NCBI GenBank assembly: GCA_023954355.1 | Contig: JAMLID010000004.1 | Coordinates: 54,518-118,517, forward strand | Length of the DNA stretch: 64,000 nt | From: Oligoflexia bacterium | Lineage (GTDB): Bacteria; Bdellovibrionota; UBA1018; CAIPTA01 | Reading direction: 5' to 3' | Shown: in pieces, positions 1 to 9,516 of the stretch | Layout: each line of letters begins with the position of its first letter | How positions within the stretch are numbered: the stretch's first letter is position 1 | Made by a program: the position numbers and the translations under genes | The notes under the pieces: generated by a model | What the model saw: the letters and a program-made list of their open reading frames with translations, nothing else | Told to the model about the DNA's origin: nothing | Databases searched by the model: none

Positions 1-1
1 T

Positions 2-160
2 GTTATTTTAATTGATGGTTTTGTACTTGTTTTAGGCAAAGGGTCAAAGTTTTTCGGATCACATTTTAGAACCTTACAGACGGGGAAGCTAGAGCACTAC
101 TTATTGGCCTTCATTGGTGGATTAGTTAGCTTAGCGATACTCTATATGTTTTTGATTTAG
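2..160 (+). CDS. nuoL: NADH-quinone oxidoreductase subunit L, C-terminal end (partial)
   Basis: Only the last 52 codons are inside the window; the gene starts to the left. The reading frame from base 2 ends with TAG at 158-160 and finishes in a hydrophobic helix (LLAFIGGLVSLAILYMFLI), as the last transmembrane helix of the NuoL antiporter-like subunit does. The identification rests mostly on position: nuoM follows 18 bases later and nuoN after that, the standard L-M-N order of complex I operons. NuoL is a membrane proton-pumping subunit of respiratory complex I. Confidence 0.75.
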   Translation, partial: VILIDGFVLVLGKGSKFFGSHFRTLQTGKLEHYLLAFIGGLVSLAILYMFLI

Positions 161-178
161 AACTTGAAAGAGGAATAG

Positions 179-1773
179 ATGCAAAATTTTGCTTATCCAT
201 TAACTACGTTAATTTTTTTACCGTCCATTTTAGCTGTATTTTTACTCTTTGTTCCAAAGAAGAATGAAGACATCAGTAAAATTTTAGCCTTAGTTGGTAG
301 TACTTTAGTTTTTATTTTTTCTATCTATGTATATTGTATTTTAGATTTTAGCCAAAATGGCTATTTGCTTCTTGAAACCAAAGAATGGCTCAGAGGCATT
401 GGCACTAAATATTCAGTTGGGATTGATGGAATTAGTGTTTACTTAGTTCTATTAACAACATTTCTTATTCCTTTAATCGTTTTGTCTACTTGGCGAGCTG
501 TAGAAAAAGGAGTACGAGAATATCTTATTTTTCTTCTATTTTTAGAAACAGCAGTTTTAGGAGCATTCCTAGCACTTGATCTATTTTTATTTTATATCTT
601 TTGGGAAGCCATGTTGATTCCAATGTTTTTCTTAATTGGAATATGGGGCGGTAAAGAAAGAATCTACGCTGCACAAAAATTCCATATTTGTACACTTTTG
701 CTGGCTCAGTACCCATGTTGATAGCGATTATTTATTTGGTTTTCAGAAATAAAAGCTACAGCTGGTTTATGTCATCTAGCCTTATGGATATTATGAAACT
801 AAATATTTCAGCAGATGGCGGCATGATGAGCCCACAAGCATTGGTCTTTTTTGCTTTCTTTCTGGCATTTGCTATTAAGGTGCCACTTTTTCCCTTTCAC
901 ACATGGTTGCCAGATGCCCACGTTCAAGCGCCTACTGGAGGTTCTGTAATATTAGCTGGAGTATTATTAAAACTGGGTGGGTATGGATTGATTCGCTTTG
1001 CGATGCCATTAGCGCCTACGATTTTGCCTACTATATCTCCATATATAATGTGTATTTCTGCCATAGCAATCGTATATGGCGCATGTCTCGCGATTGCACA
1101 AACAGATATTAAGAAGTTGGTTGCTTACAGTTCTGTAAGTCATATGGGCTATGTTATTTTAGGGTTATTTGCGCTCAATGAAATCGGTGTTACTGGCGCT
1201 ATTTACCAGATGTTGAACCACGGAATTTCTACAGGCGCACTATTTTTATTGGTTGGTATTCTCTATGAAAGAACGCATACGCGAGATATTTCTGCCTATT
1301 CAGGAATCGCAAAGACAATACCTATTTTTTCAATAGTAATGATTATTGTAACTTTTAGCTCTATAGCCCTACCTGGGACAAATGGATTCATTGGAGAGTT
1401 TTTAATTCTTCAAGGGAGTTTTTTAACAAATGCTATAGCAACAATAGTCGCTGCTACTGGTGTGATTTTAGGGGCTGTCTATATGCTTTGGCTTTGTCAA
1501 AGAATTCTATTTGGCGAAGAGCATGTTGAGAGAAAAAAAGATCTTACTGATATTAATTGGAGAGAGGCGCTCTATTTAGCTCCGTTTGTAATTTTAATAA
1601 TTTATATGGGAGTATATCCAAAGCCCTTTTTAAATAAATTAGAGCCTGCTGTTAAGAATTTTATTGCTGTAGTAAATGTGGTACCTCCAGCGTCAGAATC
1701 AGGTGCTGAAGAGCAAGAAGAAGTCAAAAAATCACAGATAAGAGAGAGTTTATATGTTTCCAGAACTAATTAA
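179..1773 (+). pseudogene. nuoM: NADH-quinone oxidoreductase subunit M, frameshifted
   Basis: NuoM is one of three antiporter-like proton-pumping membrane subunits of complex I. The gene is split between two frames: 179-682 reads through RIYAAQKF, and the rest of NuoM continues in another frame from 685 (YLYTFAGSVPML) to the stop at 1771-1773. Removing two bases (CA at 683-684) restores KFYLYTFAGS, exactly what the family has here, and gives a 530-residue protein of normal length. The TM5 glutamate (about E143, FYIFWEAML) and the FHTWLPDAHVQAPT loop are intact. No other damage is visible, so this is either a very recent mutation or a sequencing/assembly error. An SD-like GAGG precedes the ATG. 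It overlaps nuoN by 20 bases. Confidence 0.85.
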
Positions 1774-3259
1774 TCCTGAGAATTTATATTTATCAAGAAT
1801 TCAAATGAATGCTTTGATGCCAATTTTAATTTTAACTGGAGGCGTTTTATTCTCGATGCTTCTAGCAACTGTAAAAATTGGAAGTATAAAAACAAACCTA
1901 CTGGTTTTTGGTTTTACCGTTTTCACACTAGTGCTTTCATTGCTGTGGACAATTACTCACTGGGTACATGAACCTACGCCAATTTTTACAAATATTTTAG
2001 CAATGGATTATTTTAGTTGTTTCTTTAGTGTTTTAATTCTAGCGGCGACTATATTGACGGTTATTTCATCTTATAGCTATTTAGAAAAAATAAATATTCA
2101 TTACTCCGAGTTTTACCCCCTTCTATTAACAGCTACTCTTGGAATGCTTTTATTGGTTTCTTCTACGGAGCTTTTGACACTATTTGTTTCTTTAGAATTG
2201 ATGAGTTTGACTGTTTATATTTTAGTAGGCTTGCGTAGAAAAATATCTATTAGTAATGAAGCAGCTATTAAGTATTTTATTACAGGTAGCGTAGCTAGTG
2301 CAGTGCTTTTGTACGGAATAGCTATGATTTATGGAGCGCTTAACTCTACTAAAATATCAGAAATTTCTGCATTTTTGGCACAACAAGGATCTGAGCAAAT
2401 ATGGTCTAGTCACACTCTTCTTCTAGGTTTTGTTTTATTAATAGTTGGATTTTTATTTAAGATAGCAGTTGCTCCATTTCATATGTGGACACCAGATGTT
2501 TATGAAGGAGCACCAACAAATATTACTTCTTATATGGCGACGGCACTTAAGGCGGCAGTGTTTGCGTCTTTAATCCGTATTATGGATGGAATGGTAGGAA
2601 ATCAAGGAGTATCACTTATAGGAGCGTTTGGTGATATTTTTTATAACACACTATGGGTACTAGCTTTGCTTACTATGATAGTTGGAAACTTCGTCGCCCT
2701 TATGCAAAGTAATTTTAAGAGACTCATGGCTTACTCTGCTATCGCACATACCGGGTATTTGCTTGTAGGAATCCTAACTGGACCTATGGCAGGATATTCT
2801 GGAGTACTTTTCTACTTAGTAGCATATACAGCAATGAATATCGGTGTCTTCATTGTAATAAGTCTAGTGAATCTTAAAGAAGAAGTTAAAATTTCTGATT
2901 TAAGAGGTTTTGGTAGAAAAAATCCAGTCACGGCAAGCATTTTGACTTTGTTTTTATTAAGTTTATCTGGGATTCCTCCCACTGCTGGTTTTGTGGCAAA
3001 ATATTTTCTGTTTACTAAAGCAATAGAAGCAGACGAAGTTTTATTGTCTCTAGCAGCAGTGATTACGAGTGTAGTATCAGTTTACTATTATTTAAGAATA
3101 GTAGTAATTATGTATATGTCAGAAGAATCTAGTGAGGTTGAGGTTCAAAGAAGCCCGTTGGCCTATTTCGCACTAGCTGTATGTGTATTTTTAACATTAA
3201 ATTACGGTATTTTTCCTAGCGGTTTAATTCACGCTGCTCAAAAGGCTGTAATTTTTTAA
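1754..3259 (+). CDS. nuoN: NADH-quinone oxidoreductase subunit N
   Basis: 501 residues, almost entirely hydrophobic helices, matching the NuoN antiporter-like subunit of complex I, which moves protons across the cytoplasmic membrane. Visible family features are the glutamate in FVSLELMSLTVYIL (about E148) and the lysine in FKIAVAPFHMWTPDVYEGAP (about K236), the conserved charged residues of the proton channel. The ATG at 1754 lies inside the end of nuoM, so the two are probably translationally coupled. The stop at 3257-3259 directly abuts the end of the opposite-strand receiver gene with no intergenic base, and I see no hairpin terminator there. Confidence 0.95.
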   Translation: MFPELINPENLYLSRIQMNALMPILILTGGVLFSMLLATVKIGSIKTNLLVFGFTVFTLVLSLLWTITHWVHEPTPIFTNILAMDYFSCFFSVLILAATILTVISSYSYLEKINIHYSEFYPLLLTATLGMLLLVSSTELLTLFVSLELMSLTVYILVGLRRKISISNEAAIKYFITGSVASAVLLYGIAMIYGALNSTKISEISAFLAQQGSEQIWSSHTLLLGFVLLIVGFLFKIAVAPFHMWTPDVYEGAPTNITSYMATALKAAVFASLIRIMDGMVGNQGVSLIGAFGDIFYNTLWVLALLTMIVGNFVALMQSNFKRLMAYSAIAHTGYLLVGILTGPMAGYSGVLFYLVAYTAMNIGVFIVISLVNLKEEVKISDLRGFGRKNPVTASILTLFLLSLSGIPPTAGFVAKYFLFTKAIEADEVLLSLAAVITSVVSVYYYLRIVVIMYMSEESSEVEVQRSPLAYFALAVCVFLTLNYGIFPSGLIHAAQKAVIF

Positions 3260-3613
3260 TTAGACCACAAGCTTTAGTAAGTCGTGAATATCGTCAAAAG
3301 GTTTTTTTAAAACAGCATTCGCGCCTAGAGACATAAATTGTTCTCTAACTGTATTGTCACTAAATGCTGTCATCATGTATATTTTCGCTTGAGGAAACTT
3401 TGTTCGAGCTGATGCTAAAATGTCAGACCCACTAACTTCTGGCATAAGATAATCAATAAAAAATATATCAAACGAATTATTTTTATTAGTTGTTAAATAC
3501 TCCAAGGCTTCAGATCCACTATTAAAAACAGTTACCTCGTGCTGATTTTTTTCCAATAGTCTTTGAATTGCTTTAGAAATAATTTTTTCATCATCGACTA
3601 GAAAAATCTTCAT
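3260..3613 (-). CDS. Single-domain response regulator (CheY-like receiver)
   Basis: 117 residues, a lone receiver domain with no output domain. The acidic pocket is VDDE (D7, D8), the phospho-acceptor is D54 in FFIDYLMPE, the switch threonine is T82 in MMTAF, and the conserved lysine is in VLKKPF (K103/K104). It starts 1 base after the histidine kinase stop on the same strand, so it is almost certainly that kinase's partner. Without an output domain it should act by protein contact, either CheY-like at the flagellar motor or in a phosphorelay. The operon upstream carries flagellar filament genes, which makes a motility role attractive but unproven. Confidence 0.9.
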   Translation of the reverse strand: MKIFLVDDEKIISKAIQRLLEKNQHEVTVFNSGSEALEYLTTNKNNSFDIFFIDYLMPEVSGSDILASARTKFPQAKIYMMTAFSDNTVREQFMSLGANAVLKKPFDDIHDLLKLVV

Positions 3614-3614
3614 T

Positions 3615-5561
3615 TCAAAATGATCCTCTGTTTAGTGTAATTATAAATTCAGTGCCACTAGGTGTGCTGCTGCTGATTTCTATTTCACCGTTTATTTTTT
3701 TTACTAAATTTCTAACGATAGACAATCCTAAGCCTGTACCGAATCCCTCTGCTTTTGTAGTAACAAAAGGATCAAATACATTTTTTAGTTTTTCTTTTGG
3801 TATGCCTGGTCCAGTATCACGAACCTTAATAATAACTTTACTGCTTTCTTCTAAAGAAGAAATAAATATCTTTCCTTGGCTGTTCATTGCTTGGCAGGCA
3901 TTTGTTATTAAATTAAAGAGTACTTGTTGCAAAATCCCTATGCTTGCTAGGGCAAATATTTTTTCAGGCTCACTAGTTATTATTATCTCTACACCTTTTG
4001 AAGCAGACTTAGTAAATACAACTGTAGATCGAATAACATCTATTACATCAATATTTTTTAAGCTAGTGTCCGTATCTTGTGTGAATCCTAAAAGATCATC
4101 AATAATTTTTTTCGATCGCCATGCTGCCGAACGAATCTCTTGAATATCTTCTAATTGATTTGAATTTAGTGACTCACTCATTAATAGTTGGCTAGTTGCC
4201 AGAATCCCAGCTATTGGATTGTTGATTTCATGTGCGATTGCGCCAACAACACGACCTAGAGCAGCCATTTTCTCAGACTGAATTAACTTAGAACTTAATT
4301 CAGATTCTTTAGACACATCTCTATAAAATTGAAAATAATATTTATCTATTCCTGATCTTATTCCATAAGACCAGGCTAATAAATCTCTTTTGATAGTGCC
4401 TCTAGTTTGTATTCTTGCACCGAAGGGTCCATATTGCTCATTTTTAATCGGACAACTATTACAAGGAGTTCTTCTATTGGCCAATAGACTAAAACATTTT
4501 CTACCCTTAACTTTTTTAACATCAACATCTACCAAAGTAGCGAATGGCCGATTTGCTTTTACTATATTGAATCCAGAATCAACTACAGTTAATGGTTCTG
4601 AGATAGCATCAAAGGTAGAGCGCCATTCTTTGCTAGCTTGGCCTATGGCCTTTAGTGTGCAAACTTTCTCTAAAGCTAAGCAAAGTGGACCGTATGCAAG
4701 TTCAACTAGCCAGCGGTCGTTTTCATTAAATGGTATTAGTTGTCTTCGTATAAAGAGAAAAACGGCACCAGAAATTGATTTAGGTTTTCTGGGGAAATCT
4801 TTCATTCCTATGTTAAGGCTTAGGCCAAAAGACCATGGATGAATTGTTTTTTCATTTAAATAGCTATAATTCGGATCAGAGCTTTGAAATAAAGATGTTA
4901 TGCTCTCATTTTCAAAACTAAATTTAGATAAATTTGTTCCTTTTTCTAGATTTAGTTTTGAGGGAAGCATTCTGTTTTCTTTACTGATAATCCAAGAGTC
5001 AAGAATTTCGTTATTTTCGTCTTTTGAAAATAATATTAAGTCATCAAATTCTAAAGTAGTAGATAGTGAGTGTGCGGAAAGTGCAATATCTACCATTTCT
5101 TCTGATTTTGTACATTTATTCATTAGGCTAGTAACTAGTCCAACAATAGGATTTTTATCTAAATTAGCACCCCTTTTATGATGATCTCTTAGAGCTAATA
5201 GTCTTTTATCTTTTTTCCAGTTTGAATATGCAATTAGCATGGATGACCTAATTTCATCTTTATTCCAATCGGAATAAAGAATCATAGGAGTAAGTATTTT
5301 AGCTAGATTTGGGATTTTATCTGCAACACCCAGTACTACTAAGGGTGGCGAATTTTGCTTAGAAATCGTATTCAAATGCGATTGAAAGTAAAAAGACGGA
5401 GATAGTATAAAAACATCCGATGCTATTACATCTTGTTTTTCGATGGCTTCATCAATACTTTCTACACAATCAATCTTTTGAAAAGTATCTTCTAACTTAT
5501 TTTTTAAGACTTCTAGCTCTTTATCTTTGCTGACGAAGCGAAATTTTAGGTCAAGTGTCAT
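3615..5561 (-). CDS. GAF-PAS sensor histidine kinase
   Basis: 648 residues with no obvious membrane helix, so probably a cytoplasmic sensor. Residues about 1-120 may be a degenerate receiver-like fold, about 140-305 look GAF-like, and 313-415 are a PAS domain with a cysteine set C356, C367, C370 (TPCNSCP). The H-box is AIAHEINNPI with phospho-accepting H444. The N-box is FNLITNACQAM (550-560), the G1 box DTGPGIP (582-588) and the G2 box GFGTGLGLS (606-614). It therefore autophosphorylates and passes phosphate to the adjacent receiver. Its ATG is one base beyond the stop of the upstream gene, so it belongs to the flagellar-type operon. The signal sensed is unknown; the PAS cysteines could bind a metal or respond to redox. 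Confidence 0.92.
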   Translation of the reverse strand: MTLDLKFRFVSKDKELEVLKNKLEDTFQKIDCVESIDEAIEKQDVIASDVFILSPSFYFQSHLNTISKQNSPPLVVLGVADKIPNLAKILTPMILYSDWNKDEIRSSMLIAYSNWKKDKRLLALRDHHKRGANLDKNPIVGLVTSLMNKCTKSEEMVDIALSAHSLSTTLEFDDLILFSKDENNEILDSWIISKENRMLPSKLNLEKGTNLSKFSFENESITSLFQSSDPNYSYLNEKTIHPWSFGLSLNIGMKDFPRKPKSISGAVFLFIRRQLIPFNENDRWLVELAYGPLCLALEKVCTLKAIGQASKEWRSTFDAISEPLTVVDSGFNIVKANRPFATLVDVDVKKVKGRKCFSLLANRRTPCNSCPIKNEQYGPFGARIQTRGTIKRDLLAWSYGIRSGIDKYYFQFYRDVSKESELSSKLIQSEKMAALGRVVGAIAHEINNPIAGILATSQLLMSESLNSNQLEDIQEIRSAAWRSKKIIDDLLGFTQDTDTSLKNIDVIDVIRSTVVFTKSASKGVEIIITSEPEKIFALASIGILQQVLFNLITNACQAMNSQGKIFISSLEESSKVIIKVRDTGPGIPKEKLKNVFDPFVTTKAEGFGTGLGLSIVRNLVKKINGEIEISSSTPSGTEFIITLNRGSF

Positions 5562-5562
5562 C

Positions 5563-6177
5563 CTAAGAACACTTTAACCTCTGAAGCATAGGAATACCAT
5601 AGTCTGCCATTTCGCGCAGAGCGTCTGGAAGCTCATTGCATAAGATATCAGCTAGCATTATGTAGTCGTTTTCTCTTTTGGCCGGTAATAACTCTTCAAT
5701 TGCAGAAACTAATCGAACTTGAGCAATTCTTAGCGAAGAATCATTTGTATGAATTCCTTTATACTTCACTTTTAAAATACTTAGCGAAGCTAAAATCAAT
5801 TGTGTCAAATTTTCTAGTCCGTCAACTAAGTGAATAAAATCTTGGTCAGCATCATTTACCATGCCCAATTTATAACGTTCTCCATTTTTTTCACAATACA
5901 GTATTAATTTTTTAATATACGCCTTCGCGGAAGAAAGTGCTTCAAAAGCAAGCTCAGTTTGATCAATTGTAGTAATTTCTATTCTACCAATTTGATCGAG
6001 TGACTTCATACCTATTAGCGTTTCTTGGTCTTCATCTAATACACTGCCATTCACTTTTAAAATAGATACAACTTCAGATTTCATGGCCAATTCTTTATTT
6101 AGTGACCTAATGAAATCAGCAAAGAGAGTGCTGCCACTTTTTTGTAAATTTTCGCCATTTATTTTTAAATCTGCCAT
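5563..6177 (-). CDS. Conserved-type unknown protein in flagellar/two-component operon
   Basis: 204 residues that I do not recognise. The first 75 or so residues have alternating short strands (VVSILKVNGSVL, IGRIEITTID) that could be a small beta-grasp-like fold. The rest is predominantly helical with regularly spaced leucines (LENLTQLILASLSILKVKYKG). No signal peptide or membrane segment is visible, so it is probably cytoplasmic. It sits 2 bases after the gene upstream and 1 base before the histidine kinase, so it is co-transcribed with both. A helper for the kinase or for flagellar glycosylation is possible but is only guilt by association. Confidence 0.7.
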   Translation of the reverse strand: MADLKINGENLQKSGSTLFADFIRSLNKELAMKSEVVSILKVNGSVLDEDQETLIGMKSLDQIGRIEITTIDQTELAFEALSSAKAYIKKLILYCEKNGERYKLGMVNDADQDFIHLVDGLENLTQLILASLSILKVKYKGIHTNDSSLRIAQVRLVSAIEELLPAKRENDYIMLADILCNELPDALREMADYGIPMLQRLKCS

Positions 6178-6179
6178 AG

Positions 6180-7640
6180 TTACTCCTTAACTAAGTTCAA
6201 AAATTCTTTTTCTTGTTCTTTAACGAGAGCGAGTACTTCAGCTATAACTTCAAGATGTTTAATTGTAATATTCGCTATAAATTGATATGTGTCAGCCATT
6301 TTTAGAGATAAGGCAGAAAGACCAGAAGCTGGTATTAGTTTCTGCAAGTTTGACAAATATATAAAGTAATAATTTATCAATGGGTTCACTAGAGCCAGAG
6401 AGCGAAACAATTCATCACACTCTTCTAATTTTTTTGATGAATTACGCACATTTTCAAGTGATACAGCATTTGATCCAATAGTAGATTGTAAGCAATAATT
6501 TTTAGCAAATAGGCAAAGTTGTGAAAATTGTTCTAAGGCATCAATGTCTTTTGTTAAATAATTAATTGTGTCTTTATGTATCGGAGATGCCCAAAAAGGA
6601 TAAGCAAACTCATTATCTATATTATTGGATAATGAAATTTCGTGAGACATTTTTAGAAGGTCATTAAATTCTGTGCCTTGAAATAGAAGTGGAAATAAGC
6701 TTTGCTCCAATTTTTTCCCTTCTGAAATATCGGATTCAACAAGAGTTGTTAAAAAAAGTCTATATTTTTGAATATGGCTTTCTATTAAAGATTCGCCAAA
6801 ATTTTTCCACTCCTCTGATGTTGGTGTGTTTGGAGCAGTTTTGATTATTTGTTTAATTATTTCAGGACAAAGATCTAAGCCGGATGCAGTTTCACTACAT
6901 GACTCTATAATTAAATTACCTTGTCCATATGGGAGTAATAGATTGTTAACTCTGTTTTTTGAGGCTACACATATTGTCAGTGTTCCATATCCAGATGCGA
7001 GCAGGCTTGCCGTGCTTGGTTCTAATATGCAAATATCTGATAAGTACATTAACCTAGCTATTTGTGAGATAGCCAGCTCTTCTCTGAAATCATGTATTTT
7101 AATTGTCGACTCTGCTTCTCGGATGTGAGAGTTAGATATTTTTTCGCCAATTAAAATGATTTCTATCTTGCAATTTAAATTTGAAAGTGATTTTAAGAAA
7201 AACTCATCACAAACTAATTTTTTTGATTCTTTAATTAGAATTTTTAAATTTCCTAAATTTATATTTTTTTCTTCAGCTATGCTATTTGGCGTAGGGTATT
7301 TATGTGGAGCAGAAGAGTTTAATAGTCCGTATGCTCTTTTCATCAAATCAATAATATGAAAGTTATTAGCGATAGGATTTGATAAACTTGAATATATATG
7401 TGCTAACCATTTAGAATCTACAACTGAATCATCGGAAGATGAATGCAGTGCTAGATCAATTTCATTATATACATCACCACTATTATTGCTTACTTCGATT
7501 TCAAGAAGTGAAAGAAGATTTTTATATTCTATTGATTCAGATTTTTTATTTATAACAAACGAAGAACCCAGAATACTTTTTGTGGCTAACAATAAATCGA
7601 GAGAATCAATATCTTTAAAAACTAATTTTTCAGAAGCCAT
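6180..7640 (-). CDS. Unknown protein with degenerate GT-B/GT9-like region, flagellar operon
   Basis: 486 residues from the ATG at 7640; a TTG two codons earlier would leave only 3 bases after the AAGG Shine-Dalgarno, so I chose the ATG (8 bases). Residues around 205-250 (ARLMYLSDICILEPSTASLLASGYGTLTICV) resemble the C-terminal half of GT-B glycosyltransferases such as heptosyltransferases. The usual nucleotide-sugar motif residues are poorly kept. The N-terminal 130 and C-terminal 200 residues are unfamiliar and mostly helical. It lies between a TPR protein and an unknown gene in an operon that starts with fliD-fliS. Modification of flagellin or a related surface protein is a reasonable guess, not a demonstrated function. 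Confidence 0.6.
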   Translation of the reverse strand: MASEKLVFKDIDSLDLLLATKSILGSSFVINKKSESIEYKNLLSLLEIEVSNNSGDVYNEIDLALHSSSDDSVVDSKWLAHIYSSLSNPIANNFHIIDLMKRAYGLLNSSAPHKYPTPNSIAEEKNINLGNLKILIKESKKLVCDEFFLKSLSNLNCKIEIILIGEKISNSHIREAESTIKIHDFREELAISQIARLMYLSDICILEPSTASLLASGYGTLTICVASKNRVNNLLLPYGQGNLIIESCSETASGLDLCPEIIKQIIKTAPNTPTSEEWKNFGESLIESHIQKYRLFLTTLVESDISEGKKLEQSLFPLLFQGTEFNDLLKMSHEISLSNNIDNEFAYPFWASPIHKDTINYLTKDIDALEQFSQLCLFAKNYCLQSTIGSNAVSLENVRNSSKKLEECDELFRSLALVNPLINYYFIYLSNLQKLIPASGLSALSLKMADTYQFIANITIKHLEVIAEVLALVKEQEKEFLNLVKE

Positions 7641-7667
7641 TTTCAACGTCCTTGTTGAGATAACGAT

Positions 7668-8666
7668 CTACATACTTTTTTTGATCATTGCCAATAGCTT
7701 TTTGGCTCCATCGTGATCCTGCTTTAGGGTCAACAGCCTTTCACACTCTTCTAAAGACTGTTTATAGTTTCCTTGGTGAAATAATATACCAGCGTAGCTA
7801 TATAAAATATGAGAATTTACCGTGTTATTTTCTATATATTTTTTTAACAATGTAGCGGCCTGATCAAATGTTTTTAATTCATAAGCACACTTTACCAAGT
7901 TGAATAATGCCGTTGTATCTTGCAAATCTTTGCTTAAGCCTTCAGCAAAATAGTTATGTGCTTCTAATTTATTGCCCAAGGCGAGGTAGGCGAGACCGGC
8001 ACCTGTATACGCTTTTCCGTGACGAATATTAATACGAATAGCTTCTTTAAAGTGCAACAAACCCGTTGAAGGGTCACCCTTCTTTAAGGCTAATGATCCT
8101 ATGTTTACATGTAAATGCTCAGATTTAGGGTTAATTTCAAAGCACAACCTGTAATGAGATTCGGCATTATTGAGTTGCCCTAGATGCATATAACAACTAC
8201 CTAGAGATTTATGAATTTCAAATCTTTGTGATTGCGACAATTTTCCAAGATTTTGAGCTCTTAAAAGGGTACCAAGAGCATTTTCATATTGGTTTTTAGT
8301 TATATAAAGCTCTGATAGAGCAAGCAGACAACCGAAAGTTGGTTCATAAATGATGGCTTCTCTATAGGCTTTTATTGCTAGATCAGTTTTACCCTCTAAC
8401 TCATAGCAACTACCTAAGCCTGCGTATGCCACTCCCAGACGTTCACCATTTTCGACTAATACCCTAAAAATATTCTTTGCAAGAGTAATATCACCAGAAG
8501 AGAGTAAGATTTTTGCATTTTTAATTAGTAGCTCGGAATTAATTTTTCCATTAGAAAAGTATACAGAATCAGAATTCTCTGAGGTTTCAAACGTTTCAGA
8601 GACCATGGATTGAATTGCTTTGTTATGGTCTATCGCGCTAGAAAATTCGATTTCTTTTTCTCTCAT
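7668..8666 (-). CDS. TPR-repeat protein, flagellar operon
   Basis: 332 residues made largely of tetratricopeptide repeats from about residue 45 to the end, for example AYAGLGSCYELEGKTDLAIK, CYMHLGQLNNAESHYRLCFE and AYTGAGLAYLALGNKLEAHN, each with the G/A-Y-A spacing of TPRs. No signal peptide is seen, so it is probably a cytoplasmic scaffold. Its start codon lies just after the stop of the FliT-like gene, and the glycosyltransferase-like gene follows 27 bases later. TPR proteins are often paired with glycosyltransferases in flagellin-modification clusters, which may be its role here. Confidence 0.85.
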   Translation of the reverse strand: MREKEIEFSSAIDHNKAIQSMVSETFETSENSDSVYFSNGKINSELLIKNAKILLSSGDITLAKNIFRVLVENGERLGVAYAGLGSCYELEGKTDLAIKAYREAIIYEPTFGCLLALSELYITKNQYENALGTLLRAQNLGKLSQSQRFEIHKSLGSCYMHLGQLNNAESHYRLCFEINPKSEHLHVNIGSLALKKGDPSTGLLHFKEAIRINIRHGKAYTGAGLAYLALGNKLEAHNYFAEGLSKDLQDTTALFNLVKCAYELKTFDQAATLLKKYIENNTVNSHILYSYAGILFHQGNYKQSLEECERLLTLKQDHDGAKKLLAMIKKSM

Positions 8667-8671
8667 AGGTT

Positions 8672-9109
8672 TTAAACTCTTTTGTTAATTTTCTCTCTAC
8701 CACCATCTTGGCTTTTATAACTAGAGATAGCTTTCTTGCTCTTGTTTAGCGTAGAAAGCTGCTTTAACCCCTTTTCCTGTATTAATTCTATCTCTTTTTG
8801 GACCTTGCTATCAACCTCTAGTACACTTTTTATTATAGAATCTTTCTCTCTAATATAGCTGTTTATCTTGGTAATAATGTGTGAGTTTAAATTTTGCTCT
8901 GTAGAGGGATCTCTTTCTAATAGAGTTTGAATTTTTTCGTCTATATTTTCGATTATCATTAAAAGGCTATCTCGGTTTCTTAAAAATAAATCTATTTCCT
9001 CTATCGCTATGTCTGGAGCATGCATGAGCGCCTGATGAAAAGCCTCGGTGCATTGCAAATATTTTTTATACCAAGTATTTTTATCTTCTAATAGCTTCAG
9101 TAAAGTCAT
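8672..9109 (-). CDS. Putative FliT/FlgN-type flagellar export chaperone
   Basis: 145 residues, nearly all helix with charged heptad-like repeats (LFLRNRDSLLMIIENIDEKI; REKDSIIKSVLEVDSKVQKE), soluble, without a signal peptide. It overlaps the end of fliS by 4 bases (ATGA), the position fliT takes in fliD-fliS-fliT operons. The size fits FliT/FlgN-type chaperones, and the pattern of a helical hairpin around an R-D-x-L-L segment is similar. The sequence itself is too divergent for a firm call, so the assignment rests mainly on operon position. Confidence 0.6.
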   Translation of the reverse strand: MTLLKLLEDKNTWYKKYLQCTEAFHQALMHAPDIAIEEIDLFLRNRDSLLMIIENIDEKIQTLLERDPSTEQNLNSHIITKINSYIREKDSIIKSVLEVDSKVQKEIELIQEKGLKQLSTLNKSKKAISSYKSQDGGREKINKRV

Positions 9110-9504
9110 TTATTTTCCTCGCTCTTGGTTTGTGGGAGTTTTTCTATTACTTCTTTCCAGCCCTGATAAAGAGTTTCTAATAGCTTTATACAATGTGTAA
9201 TTTTTTCTGGGTCATTTTCTATATTTGCTTTAGTTGTTTGTTCAAAAATATGTATATAGAGTGATTCCAATTGCTTTGAAAGTTCACCTCCAACTTCAAA
9301 GTTTAAAGAATTAGATAATTCATTTACTATATCTTGAGCTTTACCGAGGGCCGCACCTTTTTCTGCCCACTTTTTATTTTCCATAGCAATTTTTGCGATT
9401 TTTAAATTTCGAATACAACCTTCATAAAGCATTAGAAGAATTTTTTCTTTACTTGCAGTTTGAACAGCCGTCTTGTGATACGCCTTCGCTCCATAGTTAT
9501 TCAT
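9106..9504 (-). CDS. fliS: Flagellar export chaperone FliS
   Basis: 132 residues, the usual FliS length. The N-terminal YHKTAVQTASKEKILLMLYEG matches the family hallmark (Y..t.v.tAsp.kLi.mLYdG), followed by the N-terminal helices and a C-terminal four-helix pattern. FliS binds the C-terminus of flagellin in the cytoplasm, keeps it unpolymerised and delivers it to the flagellar type III export gate. An AGGAG lies about 8 bases before the ATG. It follows fliD by 12 bases and overlaps the FliT-like gene by 4, as in classical fliDST operons. No flagellin gene lies in this window. Confidence 0.95.
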   Translation of the reverse strand: MNNYGAKAYHKTAVQTASKEKILLMLYEGCIRNLKIAKIAMENKKWAEKGAALGKAQDIVNELSNSLNFEVGGELSKQLESLYIHIFEQTTKANIENDPEKITHCIKLLETLYQGWKEVIEKLPQTKSEENK

Positions 9505-9516
9505 ATATGTTTACTC

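Noticed and set aside
674..690. Programmed ribosomal frameshift in nuoM
   Set aside because: No X-XXY-YYZ slippery heptamer or downstream structure is apparent; simple removal of two bases restores the family sequence, so mutation or sequencing error is simpler.
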